Shown: positions 47,664 to 57,095, numbered from the stretch's first letter. The stretch is DNA of 64,000 bases from Pseudoalteromonas xiamenensis (GCF_030994125.1 NZ_CP099917.1:1488001-1552000), one strand, 5' to 3'. The notes: generated by a model from the sequence alone, not told the origin. Translations and numbers: made by a program.

Positions 47664-48123
47664 TTTGTAGTTTTTCGATCAATTCCTGACCACGAGATGA
47701 ACAAGCGGAAATGGCGATTTCTCGTGCATCTCCCACGTAGCGCATTTCAATATCTAAATCAGGTTTAGGAATAAATCCTGTCCCTTTATCTGGCCACTCA
47801 ACAATACATATCGTTTCGGGACTGAAATAGTCACGGATCCCCATGTATTCTAGTTCTTCTGGGTCTCCTAATCGATATAGATCAAAATGGTAAACATTGA
47901 TGCGTTCCAATTCATACGGCTCGACTAAGGTATACGTTGGACTTTTTACTTTACCCGTATGGCCAAGCCCTTGCACAACTCCGCGACTCAAAGTGGTTTT
48001 ACCCGCGCCCAAATCCCCTTTGAGGTAAATCACCCCACCTAAGTGCAATACAGCAGCAAGTTGACGTCCCATGGCAACGGTTGCATCTTCATTCTCTAAA
48101 GCTCTGGAAAACAGCAAGTTCAT
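47647..48123 (-). CDS. tsaE: tRNA threonylcarbamoyladenosine synthesis ATPase
   Basis: ATPase partner of TsaB and TsaD in making t6A at position 37 of tRNAs that read ANN codons. A 158-residue protein with the P-loop LKGDLGAGKTTLSRGV, the VKSPTYTLVEPYE segment, YHFDLYRL, and EWPDKG. It lies between nnr and amiB, with a two-base gap to nnr and a 17-base overlap with amiB. Confidence 0.96.
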   Translation of the reverse strand: MNLLFSRALENEDATVAMGRQLAAVLHLGGVIYLKGDLGAGKTTLSRGVVQGLGHTGKVKSPTYTLVEPYELERINVYHFDLYRLGDPEELEYMGIRDYFSPETICIVEWPDKGTGFIPKPDLDIEMRYVGDAREIAISACSSRGQELIEKLQSDENK

Positions 48124-48125
48124 GA

Positions 48126-49622
48126 CTACCCCAATATACGTCTGATATGGCTAAACAAATCGCTAGCGACTAATCCTAATGCACCGTCTTTTGCTGCCTC
48201 TTCAGCTGCTAATCCATGAATATACACAGCTAAACAAACCGCTGCAAATGTCGGGACTTGCTGCGCTAACAAAGCCGCAATGATACCAGACAATACATCC
48301 CCCATCCCAGCACTCGCCATCGCCGGCGTTCCTGAACGATTAATATTTCGCCGCTCATAGCCTTGTATGATGGTACCAGGTCCCTTTAGGACCGTAATTG
48401 CTTTGGTCGTCTGATACACCTTTTCCGCAAGTTCAAAACGATGATGAACGTATTCTACGTCATTTCTATCGAGCAATCGTTTCGCTTCGCCCAAATGAGG
48501 TGTAACCACTGTTGCCTTCAGCGCCTGCGGATTTTGCGCCAATAAGGTCAAACCATCCGCATCGATGACAAGTGGGCATGTTACCTCACTGCAGGCAAAA
48601 AATAGCTCCTTGGCCCAGGCATCTAATCCAAGACCAGGCCCCAATACCACGATTGTTGCTTTATCCAATAACGCATGTAAATGTGGCGCAGTTTCAACGC
48701 CATGTACCATCAATTCGTACCGTCCTTGCAGCACCGCACCAACGTTGTCTGGGTGAGTCGCTACACTAACTAAACCCGCCCCAGAGCGTAAACACGCCTC
48801 GGCGGCTAAGCGAATTGCTCCTGCCATCCCTTTGCCGCCGCCAATCAATAAAACGTGCCCCAATTGATGTTTGTAACTGTCGAAAGCGCGTACAGGAATA
48901 GAACGAAAATGTTGCACCTCAGATGAAAAAGACGATGTACCTGCAACAAGTTTAGAAAATGCTTTTGCAACGCCAAGTCCAGCAAACAGGATCTGCCCGC
49001 AACAGCCTCTTGCCTGTCCGGTTAACATACCCTGTTTAAGTGCAATAAAAGTAACCGTGACATCCGCTTGAAATGCGTTATCACTCACTTCTGAGGTCGT
49101 GCCGTTAACGCCACTAGGAATGTCAACGCTTACCTTGTAGGTACTTGCATTTTCGATGCTATCAAATGCCGACTGAACCGCCTCAGGCAGTTGTCCACGG
49201 AATCCCCCACCAAATACCGCATCAATCGTGATAGCCGCTTCATCTAAATCAAGCGGGCATTTACGCGTTACTTCACCACCGAAGTCGACAAACGCATTGA
49301 ATGCGTCCTGTGCATCACCTTTTAACAACGAAGGATCAAACAACGACCAAACAACGACCCGTAAACCTAACTCTTTTAGGATCTTCGCCGCAATGTAGCC
49401 ATCTCCCGCATTATTGCCTTTACCACACAATACGACCGTATAAGCACCATCTAACTCCTGACTCTGACAGTAAGATTGCACGTACGCTGCAACTGCACTT
49501 CCTGCACGTTGCATTAACTGAGACAAAGTTGTACCACTTTGTTCGGCAGCCAATGCTTCATTGTCTCTTACTTGGTGCGCGGTATAGGCTTTTTGTGGTA
49601 AATTAGCGCTGAATTGTTTCAT
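48126..49622 (-). CDS. nnr: Bifunctional NAD(P)H-hydrate repair enzyme (epimerase + dehydratase)
   Basis: Repairs hydrated NADH and NADPH. The N-terminal half (about 1-215) is the YjeF_N epimerase with VLCGKGNNAGDGYIAAKIL. The C-terminal half is the ADP-dependent dehydratase, related to ribokinases, with GGGKGMAGA, VVLGPGLGLD, VTPHLGEAKRLL and ASAGMGDVLSGI. The ATG at 49622 gives 498 residues; a GTG eight codons upstream is possible. It is transcribed divergently from queG, and the two start codons are only 16 bases apart, so promoters must lie within the neighbouring coding sequence. Confidence 0.95.
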   Translation of the reverse strand: MKQFSANLPQKAYTAHQVRDNEALAAEQSGTTLSQLMQRAGSAVAAYVQSYCQSQELDGAYTVVLCGKGNNAGDGYIAAKILKELGLRVVVWSLFDPSLLKGDAQDAFNAFVDFGGEVTRKCPLDLDEAAITIDAVFGGGFRGQLPEAVQSAFDSIENASTYKVSVDIPSGVNGTTSEVSDNAFQADVTVTFIALKQGMLTGQARGCCGQILFAGLGVAKAFSKLVAGTSSFSSEVQHFRSIPVRAFDSYKHQLGHVLLIGGGKGMAGAIRLAAEACLRSGAGLVSVATHPDNVGAVLQGRYELMVHGVETAPHLHALLDKATIVVLGPGLGLDAWAKELFFACSEVTCPLVIDADGLTLLAQNPQALKATVVTPHLGEAKRLLDRNDVEYVHHRFELAEKVYQTTKAITVLKGPGTIIQGYERRNINRSGTPAMASAGMGDVLSGIIAALLAQQVPTFAAVCLAVYIHGLAAEEAAKDGALGLVASDLFSHIRRILG

Positions 49623-49638
49623 TTTTTTAAGTATTCTC

Positions 49639-50772
49639 GTGAGCACTCCGACTATTGATTATCGTGACCTAGCTGACCAAATTAAGCAATGGGCAAAAGC
49701 GCTCGGATTTGATGATGTTGGTATAACAGGTATTGATTTAAGTGAACATGAACAGCCTTTTCTCGAGTGGCTTGAAAAAGGGTATCATGGCACGATGAAT
49801 TATATGGAGGCTCACGGCCTAAAACGCGCACGCCCAACCGAACTTGTTCCAGGCACACTTCGTGTGATAAGTGTACGAATGAACTACCTTCCACCTGATG
49901 CGCACTTTGCAAAAGCGTTGTCGTCACCATCAACGGCCTATATTAGCCGCTATGCTCTTGGCCGCGATTACCACAAAGTAATGCGAAACAAACTTAAGCA
50001 ACTTGGCGAACAGATAAAACAACATGTCGCTGAATTAGGTTATCGTCCGTTTGTCGATTCAGCCCCAGTAATGGAACGTCAACTTGCAGAAAATGCAGGA
50101 CTCGGTTGGCGAGGGAAAAATAGCTTGCTGCTAAACCGACAAGCCGGTTCATGGTTTTTCTTAGGCGAACTGTTTGTTGATCTACCGCTTCCCATAGAGG
50201 AAGTTCAAAAAACTGAACATTGCGGCAAATGCACCGCGTGCTTAACGCTATGTCCAACAGGTGCGATTGTCGAACCGTACGTTGTTGACGCTAGACGCTG
50301 TATTTCATACCTCACTATCGAACATGATGGGCCCATTCCTATCGAATTCAGGGAAAAAATGGGTAATCGGATCTACGGTTGTGATGATTGCCAACTCGTT
50401 TGTCCATGGAACCGTTATGGCCAACTTACTCAAGAAACCGATTTTTTACCGCGAGCTAAGCTTAAAGACAGATCGCTTGCCGAATTGTTTTTATGGGACG
50501 AAGCGACCTTCCTTAAGCACACAGAAGGCAGTGCTATACGTCGAATAGGTCATGAAAAATGGCTTCGCAATTTATCGGTCGGTATGGGTAACGCTGACTA
50601 TGATGAAACCATCGTGTCAGCCTTAGAGTCACGACGAGAAAATGCGACACCTGTGATTCTGGAGCACATTGACTGGGCACTCAAACAACAAGCGACTAAA
50701 CGCACTGAAAAAAATAGAAAAATGGCGCGCTTAATTCGTATTGTCGAAAAAGGACTTCCGCGCGATTCATAA
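49639..50772 (+). CDS. queG: Epoxyqueuosine reductase
   Basis: Cobalamin- and iron-sulfur-dependent last step of queuosine synthesis on tRNA. A 377-residue protein starting at GTG (STPTIDYRDLADQIKQW, aligned with E. coli QueG). Diagnostic parts are LPGTLRVISVRMNYLP, YALGRDYHK, and two 4Fe-4S ferredoxin-type clusters (CGKCTACLTLCPTGAIV and GCDDCQLVCPWNR). The end IEKGLPRDS matches the family. It faces nnr, an arrangement also seen in E. coli. It is linked in function to gluQ in this window. Confidence 0.96.
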   Translation: MSTPTIDYRDLADQIKQWAKALGFDDVGITGIDLSEHEQPFLEWLEKGYHGTMNYMEAHGLKRARPTELVPGTLRVISVRMNYLPPDAHFAKALSSPSTAYISRYALGRDYHKVMRNKLKQLGEQIKQHVAELGYRPFVDSAPVMERQLAENAGLGWRGKNSLLLNRQAGSWFFLGELFVDLPLPIEEVQKTEHCGKCTACLTLCPTGAIVEPYVVDARRCISYLTIEHDGPIPIEFREKMGNRIYGCDDCQLVCPWNRYGQLTQETDFLPRAKLKDRSLAELFLWDEATFLKHTEGSAIRRIGHEKWLRNLSVGMGNADYDETIVSALESRRENATPVILEHIDWALKQQATKRTEKNRKMARLIRIVEKGLPRDS

Positions 50773-50810
50773 CCATACGGGGAAACGACCCTTACTTAAA
50801 GTCGATATAG

Positions 50811-50836
50811 AAAAAGGGCTGATATCTCATCAGCCC
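50811..50836 (-). terminator. Rho-independent terminator of the response-regulator gene
   Basis: The stem GGGCTGAT/ATCAGCCC with a five-base loop is followed on the minus strand by five T. It separates the convergent queG and response-regulator genes. Confidence 0.8.
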
Positions 50837-50874
50837 AACGTTAGACTCAAAACCGTAAAATGTATCGTTCCGGA

Positions 50875-52011
50875 CTAGTTGTTCACGTGTTGCGCAAGCA
50901 AAGCTAAGTCACTTTCAATTTCTTTGAATGCGCCTTTTACATCCTGTATCGCACCTTCCCGTGCAATCGAACGTTGGATAGATGTATCCAACTTAGAAAA
51001 AATAAACACCTCTTGGTCTTCATCCAATCCCATAGTTGGGATCCTGTTTTCAAACTCTTCCTGTAGCTCTTTGAACACCGATTCGTTTTCTTTGCGATTC
51101 TTATCAAGCAACGTGACCATGCCATGAAATTTTGTGTGGATCATGGCGATTGCATCATTCAAGTTTCGTTGCTGATCGAGCAGTCGGCAGCGTGTCAGGA
51201 TTGCTCTCAATTGCTGCTCCGTCACGGAAACTATAAAACAGATGTGGTCACGGATCCGACCTCGCTTGTCAGGGTCATCCGTTGGCATGTTTAAAATTAA
51301 CAGGCTAATTACTGGGTAGTTAACCAAAATTCGATTTGTGAATTCGTGCAGTCGACCTTTTCCTTTTAAGATATCGAACAACTCGATGACGATGGGGGAA
51401 CACACTCCTGACGAGGCGTAATGTTGACGCTCATCATCAATGCGAAATTCAAGGTTGCTCGACAAACCAAAATTTTCTAAACAGCGCAGTAGAGCATGAG
51501 CAAGCTCGTTGACGTCTTCAATTTCACCGATTTGCTCAATGAAGTTGACGATTTGCCCCATTTCACTGCTGGTCGCCATAGCACTGAATGCCGTATTTGT
51601 CGCATCTTCAATTTGCTGAGTAAGCGATGCTTTTTCTTCAAGCAGCTTATTCAAATTCATAAGTTTTGATTTTAATTCAGTATGCCCAAACGGTTTCACA
51701 ATGTAGTCTTCAGCACCAACCGAATAGCCCTCCATTCTCTCTTCAACGGAGCCTCGGGCTGATACAAACATAACAACGATGTGGCTGGTATTAGGGTTCG
51801 CCTTGAGCGCTTTGCAAACTTCATAGCCATTCATTTGTGGCATACTGACGTCCAGCAGAATAACTTGCGGATTATACGCTTCCACCATTTCTAAACATTC
51901 GGGACCACTGGCTGCCGTCGCCAACTCAAAGTCCAAATCTTCTAATATTTCTTCTATAATTTCGAGGTTAAACGGTTCGTCATCCACCGCCAAGATACGT
52001 CTTAATTCCAT
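50875..52011 (-). CDS. Response regulator with uncharacterised output domain
   Basis: A 378-residue protein. The receiver domain (1-120) is intact: ILAVDDEPFNLEII at the acidic pocket, LLDVSMPQMNG with the phosphorylated aspartate (about 54), and IVKPFGHTEL with the lysine. The remaining 250 residues contain a likely coiled coil, a compact middle region (FGLSSNLEFRIDDERQHYASSG) and helical C-terminus, with no DNA-binding, GGDEF, EAL or kinase motif that I can see. It is transcribed just downstream of a hybrid-like histidine kinase, its likely partner. Confidence 0.9.
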   Translation of the reverse strand: MELRRILAVDDEPFNLEIIEEILEDLDFELATAASGPECLEMVEAYNPQVILLDVSMPQMNGYEVCKALKANPNTSHIVVMFVSARGSVEERMEGYSVGAEDYIVKPFGHTELKSKLMNLNKLLEEKASLTQQIEDATNTAFSAMATSSEMGQIVNFIEQIGEIEDVNELAHALLRCLENFGLSSNLEFRIDDERQHYASSGVCSPIVIELFDILKGKGRLHEFTNRILVNYPVISLLILNMPTDDPDKRGRIRDHICFIVSVTEQQLRAILTRCRLLDQQRNLNDAIAMIHTKFHGMVTLLDKNRKENESVFKELQEEFENRIPTMGLDEDQEVFIFSKLDTSIQRSIAREGAIQDVKGAFKEIESDLALLAQHVNN

Positions 52012-52199
52012 CTAATCTTCCTTTTTACGCAAACCCAAGTGAGTAAAATCAAAGTACTAAAGAATTCTTTTTAAAAACAACGCTTGAGCACTTTTGATTT
52101 AACGCGGGTAACGTTTATCCCAAATTTGAAATCAATTAAGGCTCTCATATTAAGTTATAGCGACAAACTCGAAGCTTGCCAGTAGCATCATGAATTAAT

Positions 52200-54155
52200 T
52201 CAAATTGTCGCTTCGCTTTGCAGTGGGATCTCGACGTGGATAGTGGCCCCGCCTTGAGGGTTATTCGCTGCAAAAATTTGCCCACCATGAAGCGTCACAA
52301 ACTCTCGACAAATAGCCAATCCAAGTCCTGTTCCACCGGCACCACTGTTCGTTTTACTACTCTGTGCAAACTTCGAGAAGATATGCTCTAACTCGTCTTC
52401 TGGGATCCCAACGCCGCTATCAATCACTTTGATGCGAGCCAAAACATCATCATGGGTTATTGTGACCATGACTTGCGACTCTGGACCACTAAATTTAAGT
52501 GCATTACCTAAAAGGTTACGAAACACCTGATTGAGCTGCTCACGGTCACACAGACACCGAACAGATTCTTTAGGCGGGTGAAATATAAGTTCAATGTGCT
52601 TTTCAAGTGCACTACCAGAAACATCATCAATGGCAGTTTTAATGATAGACGCAAGATCATGTGTTTCTGGTCTAAATGGAAACTTACCCGCTTCAAGTTT
52701 AGATAAATCCAGCAAATTATTGAGTAACGACAACAACCGTTCCCCACTTGTTTCAATACGGGATAAATACTTACTTAACTTATCAACGGGTACGATAGTC
52801 GACTCAAGTTTCTCAAGACCAAAACGAGCAAAACTGAGTATGGAGTGCATCGGCGTCCGCAATTCATGGGACATGTTGGCTAAAAATTCTGATTTGCTTA
52901 AATTGGCCGCTTCGGCCTGTTCTTTAGCCAATTGCAACTGAGCAGTTCGAGCCAAAACTTGCTCTTCCAACATTTCCTTTGCTTCGGTTAACAATTCTTC
53001 TTTTTCTTTTAAGTGCGCAATATTTTTGAAGATAACCGCAAACGCCATTTCGCCATGGTGATCGATTTCATTAAACGATCCCATCATCGGGATCATTCCA
53101 GCGCTAGTCGGAAAATTCACATCTGAGCTAAATTGACGTTTGTGCGCATCAGATTGAATAGTTTGTTTTAGTTTGTCGACACAGCCACTTTGCAGCAATT
53201 CAAAAAATGAAAAACCGGCCAACTCTTCAGAGGTTTTATTGACTAGTTGCGTAAATGCATCGTTCGCTTCAATGATGAGGCCATTGCGATTAAACAACAT
53301 GATTGGATCTGGCGTGTGTTTGTAAATAACACGCAATAGACTGTCACGTTCAATTAAGGCATCTACTGTAGCTTGCATGCGCTCGACTAGTTCTTGATTA
53401 TGACGTCGTAATAACTCGATTTGCCAGACTCGGTGCAATGCTTGCAGCAACATGTTTTCGTTTATCGGCTTTACTAAAACATCATCGACACCTTGGCGAA
53501 TAGCCACCAGCATATCAACTTGTGACGCTCGCGACGTCATCAACAAACAGCGGCAATTAGGTTGCCGAGATTTGACTAAGGTAAAAAGATCGAGCCCCGA
53601 TACATCCGCAAAATTAAAATCACTAATTAACAGGTCGATGTTATTTTCAGCAATAATATCTAAAACGTTTTCTTTCCCTGTCGCACAGAATACCTTTATC
53701 TGTGCACTTCGCAAATTGGTGCAAATTTGCTGTAACCGATTTTCATCGTGATCAACAACCAACACGGTAGGCAGCACTAAGCGACTATTTCCACCGACTT
53801 CCAGCACACGTTCGAGTAAGTTAGAAATATCTTTATTTGCAAAAAACGGGTAAATCACAATGGCGTTGGGCAAAACTTTGTTTAGTTCACTAAATGCTTT
53901 TAGATGTTCGGCGTTATCCGGTTTTGGTGCTAATAATATAATCTTCTGATGTCGATTAAGGGGTTGAAGGATGGGGATATAGTCACGAGGTAATCCGTGC
54001 GCAATGACGATGACATTGTAGAGCGAAAAATCGACCCTTTCGGACAACATTAAAAAATGGTTATGTTCAACCTCACACCCCAAGAGCTCACAAAGCACTT
54101 TTATGCGCATGGCAAGAACACTGTTGTTATCTATGATGAGAACTTGATCTGACAT
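52200..54155 (-). CDS. Cytosolic sensor histidine kinase with two receiver-like domains and PAS
   Basis: A 651-residue protein with no membrane segments. Residues 1-120 look like a receiver fold lacking the phosphorylatable aspartate (VIVIAHGLP at that position). Residues 129-250 are a normal receiver (VLVVDHDE, LLISDFNFADVSG with aspartate, VLVKPINEN). Then come a PAS domain (about 270-390), a coiled coil, HisKA with MSHELRTPMHSILSF (histidine near 430), and the HATPase with N, G1 and G2 boxes (NLLGNALKF, DSGVGIPE, GTGLGLAI). It lies 188 bases upstream of the response-regulator gene. The signal is unknown; it probably integrates a phosphorelay with the PAS input. Confidence 0.93.
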   Translation of the reverse strand: MSDQVLIIDNNSVLAMRIKVLCELLGCEVEHNHFLMLSERVDFSLYNVIVIAHGLPRDYIPILQPLNRHQKIILLAPKPDNAEHLKAFSELNKVLPNAIVIYPFFANKDISNLLERVLEVGGNSRLVLPTVLVVDHDENRLQQICTNLRSAQIKVFCATGKENVLDIIAENNIDLLISDFNFADVSGLDLFTLVKSRQPNCRCLLMTSRASQVDMLVAIRQGVDDVLVKPINENMLLQALHRVWQIELLRRHNQELVERMQATVDALIERDSLLRVIYKHTPDPIMLFNRNGLIIEANDAFTQLVNKTSEELAGFSFFELLQSGCVDKLKQTIQSDAHKRQFSSDVNFPTSAGMIPMMGSFNEIDHHGEMAFAVIFKNIAHLKEKEELLTEAKEMLEEQVLARTAQLQLAKEQAEAANLSKSEFLANMSHELRTPMHSILSFARFGLEKLESTIVPVDKLSKYLSRIETSGERLLSLLNNLLDLSKLEAGKFPFRPETHDLASIIKTAIDDVSGSALEKHIELIFHPPKESVRCLCDREQLNQVFRNLLGNALKFSGPESQVMVTITHDDVLARIKVIDSGVGIPEDELEHIFSKFAQSSKTNSGAGGTGLGLAICREFVTLHGGQIFAANNPQGGATIHVEIPLQSEATI

Positions 54156-54392
54156 ATCGCCACCGAAACTAATCCTTCAGTAATCAGTGTAGACGAATTT
54201 ATTTGGACGTATTGAAAATTAGAGAGTAAATCATCGTTGTTCACTAATAAGCGAGGCCTAACGTAAACACACAAGCCTTACGTGATAATTACGTCAGAAC
54301 CAACACCAACGCTAACCCATCAGATTTCCCGTTCTTTATTCATCAAGTGCAATTTGAGCAACATGACAAAGCTGCAAGCAACGATTCTATAC

Positions 54393-54920
54393 TTAAACGG
54401 ACTCGACAAGGCGTTTACCTAAAATACTCAAGCTGAATTCTTTACCATCCATCATAGCGACATTTGGTAACTGCCCCCAGAGGGCATAACCCAAGCGTTC
54501 AAATAACTTCATACTCGGTAAATTATGACTGAATATAAAGCCAAGTAAGGTGTGTATGCCAATGGTTGGAGCATGTTGCTCCGCAAACAACAACAATGTT
54601 CTACCTAATCCCCGACCGTGAGCTGCTTTCGTGATGTAAATACTGACTTCAACAGTACCGTCATAGGCTGGGCGACCATAAAATGACTTAAAACTGAGCC
54701 ACGCGACAGTGTTTTGGCCCTCTTGGACCGTGAAAATAGGTCTTTTTTCATGGTGGCTTGCAAACCACGGTTCACGTTCCTCTACTGTCACAGGTGAGGT
54801 ATCCGCAGTGACCATTCGCCCTTCGATAGTTTCGTTGTAGATTGCGACAATAGCAGGGAGATCATCGCGTTGAGCCAAACGTATTGTATAGTCACCAGTG
54901 AAAAGCAAATTCTGCGTCAT
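54393..54920 (-). CDS. GNAT family N-acetyltransferase (phosphinothricin-type)
   Basis: A 175-residue acetyltransferase using acetyl-CoA. The pattern fits the phosphinothricin/methionine sulfoximine acetyltransferase branch: IRLAQRDDLPAIVAIYNET at the N-terminus, the acetyl-CoA loop HGRGLGRTLL, and LGFIFSHNLPSMKLFERLGY. Substrates of such enzymes in marine bacteria are usually amino acids or peptides; resistance should not be inferred. Confidence 0.9.
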   Translation of the reverse strand: MTQNLLFTGDYTIRLAQRDDLPAIVAIYNETIEGRMVTADTSPVTVEEREPWFASHHEKRPIFTVQEGQNTVAWLSFKSFYGRPAYDGTVEVSIYITKAAHGRGLGRTLLLFAEQHAPTIGIHTLLGFIFSHNLPSMKLFERLGYALWGQLPNVAMMDGKEFSLSILGKRLVESV

Positions 54921-54991
54921 TATTCGGGTTCTTGATCAAAAAGTGGTATCGTCTCGTATAGTAGAGCAGCTCTATTAGGAAGGAAATAAGA

Positions 54992-55537
54992 ATGCTACGA
55001 ATTGCATCATTGTGTGTTGGTTTATGTGTAAGTGGTCTGTCGTTCGTTACGTCAGCGTCTGAAACCTGCGACGATTTTACGAATACTACCTTTAGGAAAC
55101 TCCATTCCAAAGAATCCATTAACCTGTGTGAGTTCAAAGACAAACCGCTTCTCATCGTAAACACGGCAAGCAACTGTGGGTTTACTAGCCAATTCAAAGG
55201 GCTTGAAGCCCTATATAAGGAATATAAAGATCAAGGTCTTGTCGTGATAGGCTTTCCATCCGATGACTTTTTACAAGAAGAAAACGACGAAGCAGATACC
55301 GCTAAAGTGTGCTTTATGAATTATGGCGTCACCTTTCCAATGATGGCCACATCTGAAGTAAGAGGAAGTAATGCTAATGCGGTGTTTAAATATCTAAACG
55401 AACAGACAAGCTCACCTAATTGGAATTTCTACAAATACCTTGTTTCAAAAGATCGCAAAGAAATTCAGCGCTTCAATAGCCGCACGAAGCCAGATTCAGA
55501 GGAACTCCGCAGTGCCATCGAAAAGCTTTTGAAATAA
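54992..55537 (+). CDS. Exported glutathione peroxidase-like thiol peroxidase
   Basis: A 181-residue protein with a signal peptide (about 22 residues, ending VTSAS), so periplasmic. The peroxidatic cysteine is in NTASNCGFTSQF, and the tetrad partners appear in the GFPSDDF loop and the C-terminal SPNWNFYKY (Trp and Asn). Cysteine, not selenocysteine, is encoded. Other cysteines (ETCDDF, INLCEF, KVCFMNY) may act as resolving residues. Most bacterial relatives are cytoplasmic, so export is a point of interest. Confidence 0.9.
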   Translation: MLRIASLCVGLCVSGLSFVTSASETCDDFTNTTFRKLHSKESINLCEFKDKPLLIVNTASNCGFTSQFKGLEALYKEYKDQGLVVIGFPSDDFLQEENDEADTAKVCFMNYGVTFPMMATSEVRGSNANAVFKYLNEQTSSPNWNFYKYLVSKDRKEIQRFNSRTKPDSEELRSAIEKLLK

Positions 55538-55601
55538 CGGTGCAAATTTTAAAATATCTCCTAGACTAAAGTATGATTTCTAGAATAATAAGGATAAGCC
55601 T

Positions 55602-55883
55602 ATGAAACTTGCGAATGCCCGCCATATTTTGGTGGACAGTGAAGCACAGTGCCAAGACCTCAAAGAAAGGATAATAGCCGGAGAAGATTTCGCCGAACTA
55701 GCTAAAACCTATTCAAATTGCCCATCTGGCCAAGATGGCGGGGCGCTTGGTGAATTTGGACCGGGTATGATGGTGCCAGAGTTTGACCGAGTGGTTTTTT
55801 CCGCACCGATTAATGAAGTGCAAGGCCCTGTTCAAACACAATTTGGTTATCATCTTTTAGAGGTGACCAATCGCACAGAGTAA
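55602..55883 (+). CDS. ppiC: Parvulin-type peptidyl-prolyl isomerase
   Basis: A 93-residue single-domain rotamase of the PpiC type, cytoplasmic since it lacks a signal peptide. Motifs are ARHILVDSEAQ, FAELAKTYSNCPSGQDGGALG, and GPVQTQFGYHLLEV, including the catalytic-pocket histidines and the GGxLG loop. Size matches E. coli PpiC. A strong terminator follows. Confidence 0.95.
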   Translation: MKLANARHILVDSEAQCQDLKERIIAGEDFAELAKTYSNCPSGQDGGALGEFGPGMMVPEFDRVVFSAPINEVQGPVQTQFGYHLLEVTNRTE

Positions 55884-55906
55884 TCTGTACAAGCAGTAAA
55901 ACATAG

Positions 55907-55928
55907 CGCAGCGATGGCTGCGTTTTTT
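55907..55928 (+). terminator. Rho-independent terminator after ppiC
   Basis: The stem CGCAGC/GCTGCG with a four-base loop is followed by six T. Confidence 0.9.
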
Positions 55929-56109
55929 GTTTTACTCTTTTACGCAGATACTTGCATGGCTCTTGCCCATAGACGCTAATTACTAACCTTTAAATTTGCT
56001 CTCATTGGAGCATTGGCAAGTGCTTCTAATCACGGTATAAAAGTGCTTAAGATTCGATATTGCCTATTCACTCATCAAACACCAGCGACAACTTTACAAG
56101 GACTGCATC

Positions 56110-56691
56110 ATGATACTTTACGGCTCAAACACGTCACCGTTCGCCCGCAGATTGAGACTTTGGTTAGCACGCGAACATTTGCCTTTTACCTATCAACACA
56201 TTGATATTTTTTCTACTGAAGGCCGTGCAATTTTAAATGAACATAACCCTGCGAAAAAAATTCCATTTCTCGTCGACGGCGCTACGGTAATCTGTGATTC
56301 CAATGTCATTTTTCGCTACGTGTCACAAAAGTTTCAACTCTCCGCGTTAACGTGGCATCAAGAGAATGTGTTGACCTACATTAATGCCTGTAACGATTCC
56401 TGTGTTGAATTGCTGCTCTGTGACCGCTCAGGTTTTGATACGAAAGACGACAAACTGTTTTTTAATTTGCAGCGCGAACGCGTGTCATCACTATTAACTT
56501 TGCTAAATGAGGAGTGTGAGAAATCCTCATTTATTAACTGCAGTTATTTAGCAATCAGTTTATACTGCTTGTTGGATTGGATAGCATTTCGCGCATTGTG
56601 GACGCTTGATGAACACCCGAATTTACAACGTTTTTATTCGGTGTTTTCAACGCAAGACGATGTAGCACAAAGCGATCCACGTAACCATTAA
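56110..56691 (+). CDS. Glutathione S-transferase-like protein
   Basis: A 193-residue protein with the GST N-terminal thioredoxin-like domain (YGSNTSPFARRLRLWL and KKIPFLVDGATVICDSNVIFRYV, including the cis-proline and the D-S glutathione-binding pair). The C-terminal helical domain (about 85-193) is divergent. It precedes a DUF2750 gene by 11 bases and is likely co-transcribed. The substrate is unknown. Confidence 0.88.
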   Translation: MILYGSNTSPFARRLRLWLAREHLPFTYQHIDIFSTEGRAILNEHNPAKKIPFLVDGATVICDSNVIFRYVSQKFQLSALTWHQENVLTYINACNDSCVELLLCDRSGFDTKDDKLFFNLQRERVSSLLTLLNEECEKSSFINCSYLAISLYCLLDWIAFRALWTLDEHPNLQRFYSVFSTQDDVAQSDPRNH

Positions 56692-56702
56692 AGAGAAACA
56701 AA

Positions 56703-57053
56703 ATGAATGAATTAGAACTCGATTCAGAACTCGTAAACTTTGTGACTGCAGTTCGCCAACAAGGTCAAGTATGGGCTTTGGGTGCGGACGATGAAGGTCT
56801 TGTCGTGTGTGACTCAAACCAATTTGATGACACAGATGTGTTGTTACTTTGGGATAGTGAAGAGAAAGCAAAAGCACAGTGCAATGAAGAGTGGGCAGAA
56901 TTCGAACCTGTGGCTATTCCATTGGACGAACTGCTTGATGAGTGGATTGAAGAGTTAAACGCAGACAGCGCATTGCTTGGCTTAAACTGGAACGATGATA
57001 ATGTTTGTGTTGAAATCGAACCGACTGGCCTTGCACGAGCACTAGAAGACTAA
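56703..57053 (+). CDS. DUF2750 family protein
   Basis: A 116-residue acidic protein. The family pattern is clear: FVTAVRQQGQVWAL near the start, VLLLWDSEEKAKAQC in the middle, and LLDEWIEELNADSALLGLNW near the end. DUF2750 has no established function. It is cytoplasmic and follows the GST-like gene closely. Confidence 0.85.
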   Translation: MNELELDSELVNFVTAVRQQGQVWALGADDEGLVVCDSNQFDDTDVLLLWDSEEKAKAQCNEEWAEFEPVAIPLDELLDEWIEELNADSALLGLNWNDDNVCVEIEPTGLARALED

Positions 57054-57066
57054 GTCTCGATGTCAT

Positions 57067-57095
57067 AGTAAGGCGAAGCATCGCTTTGCCTTACT
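57067..57095. terminator. Hairpin between convergent DUF2750 and VOC genes
   Basis: A 13-base stem (AGTAAGGCGAAGC/GCTTTGCCTTACT, one G-U pair) with loop ATC. It overlaps the VOC stop codon. No long T-run follows, so termination strength is uncertain. Confidence 0.5.

Noticed and set aside
54393..54920. Phosphinothricin resistance gene
   Set aside because: The GNAT subfamily is named for that activity but most members acylate other amines; the sequence alone does not support resistance.
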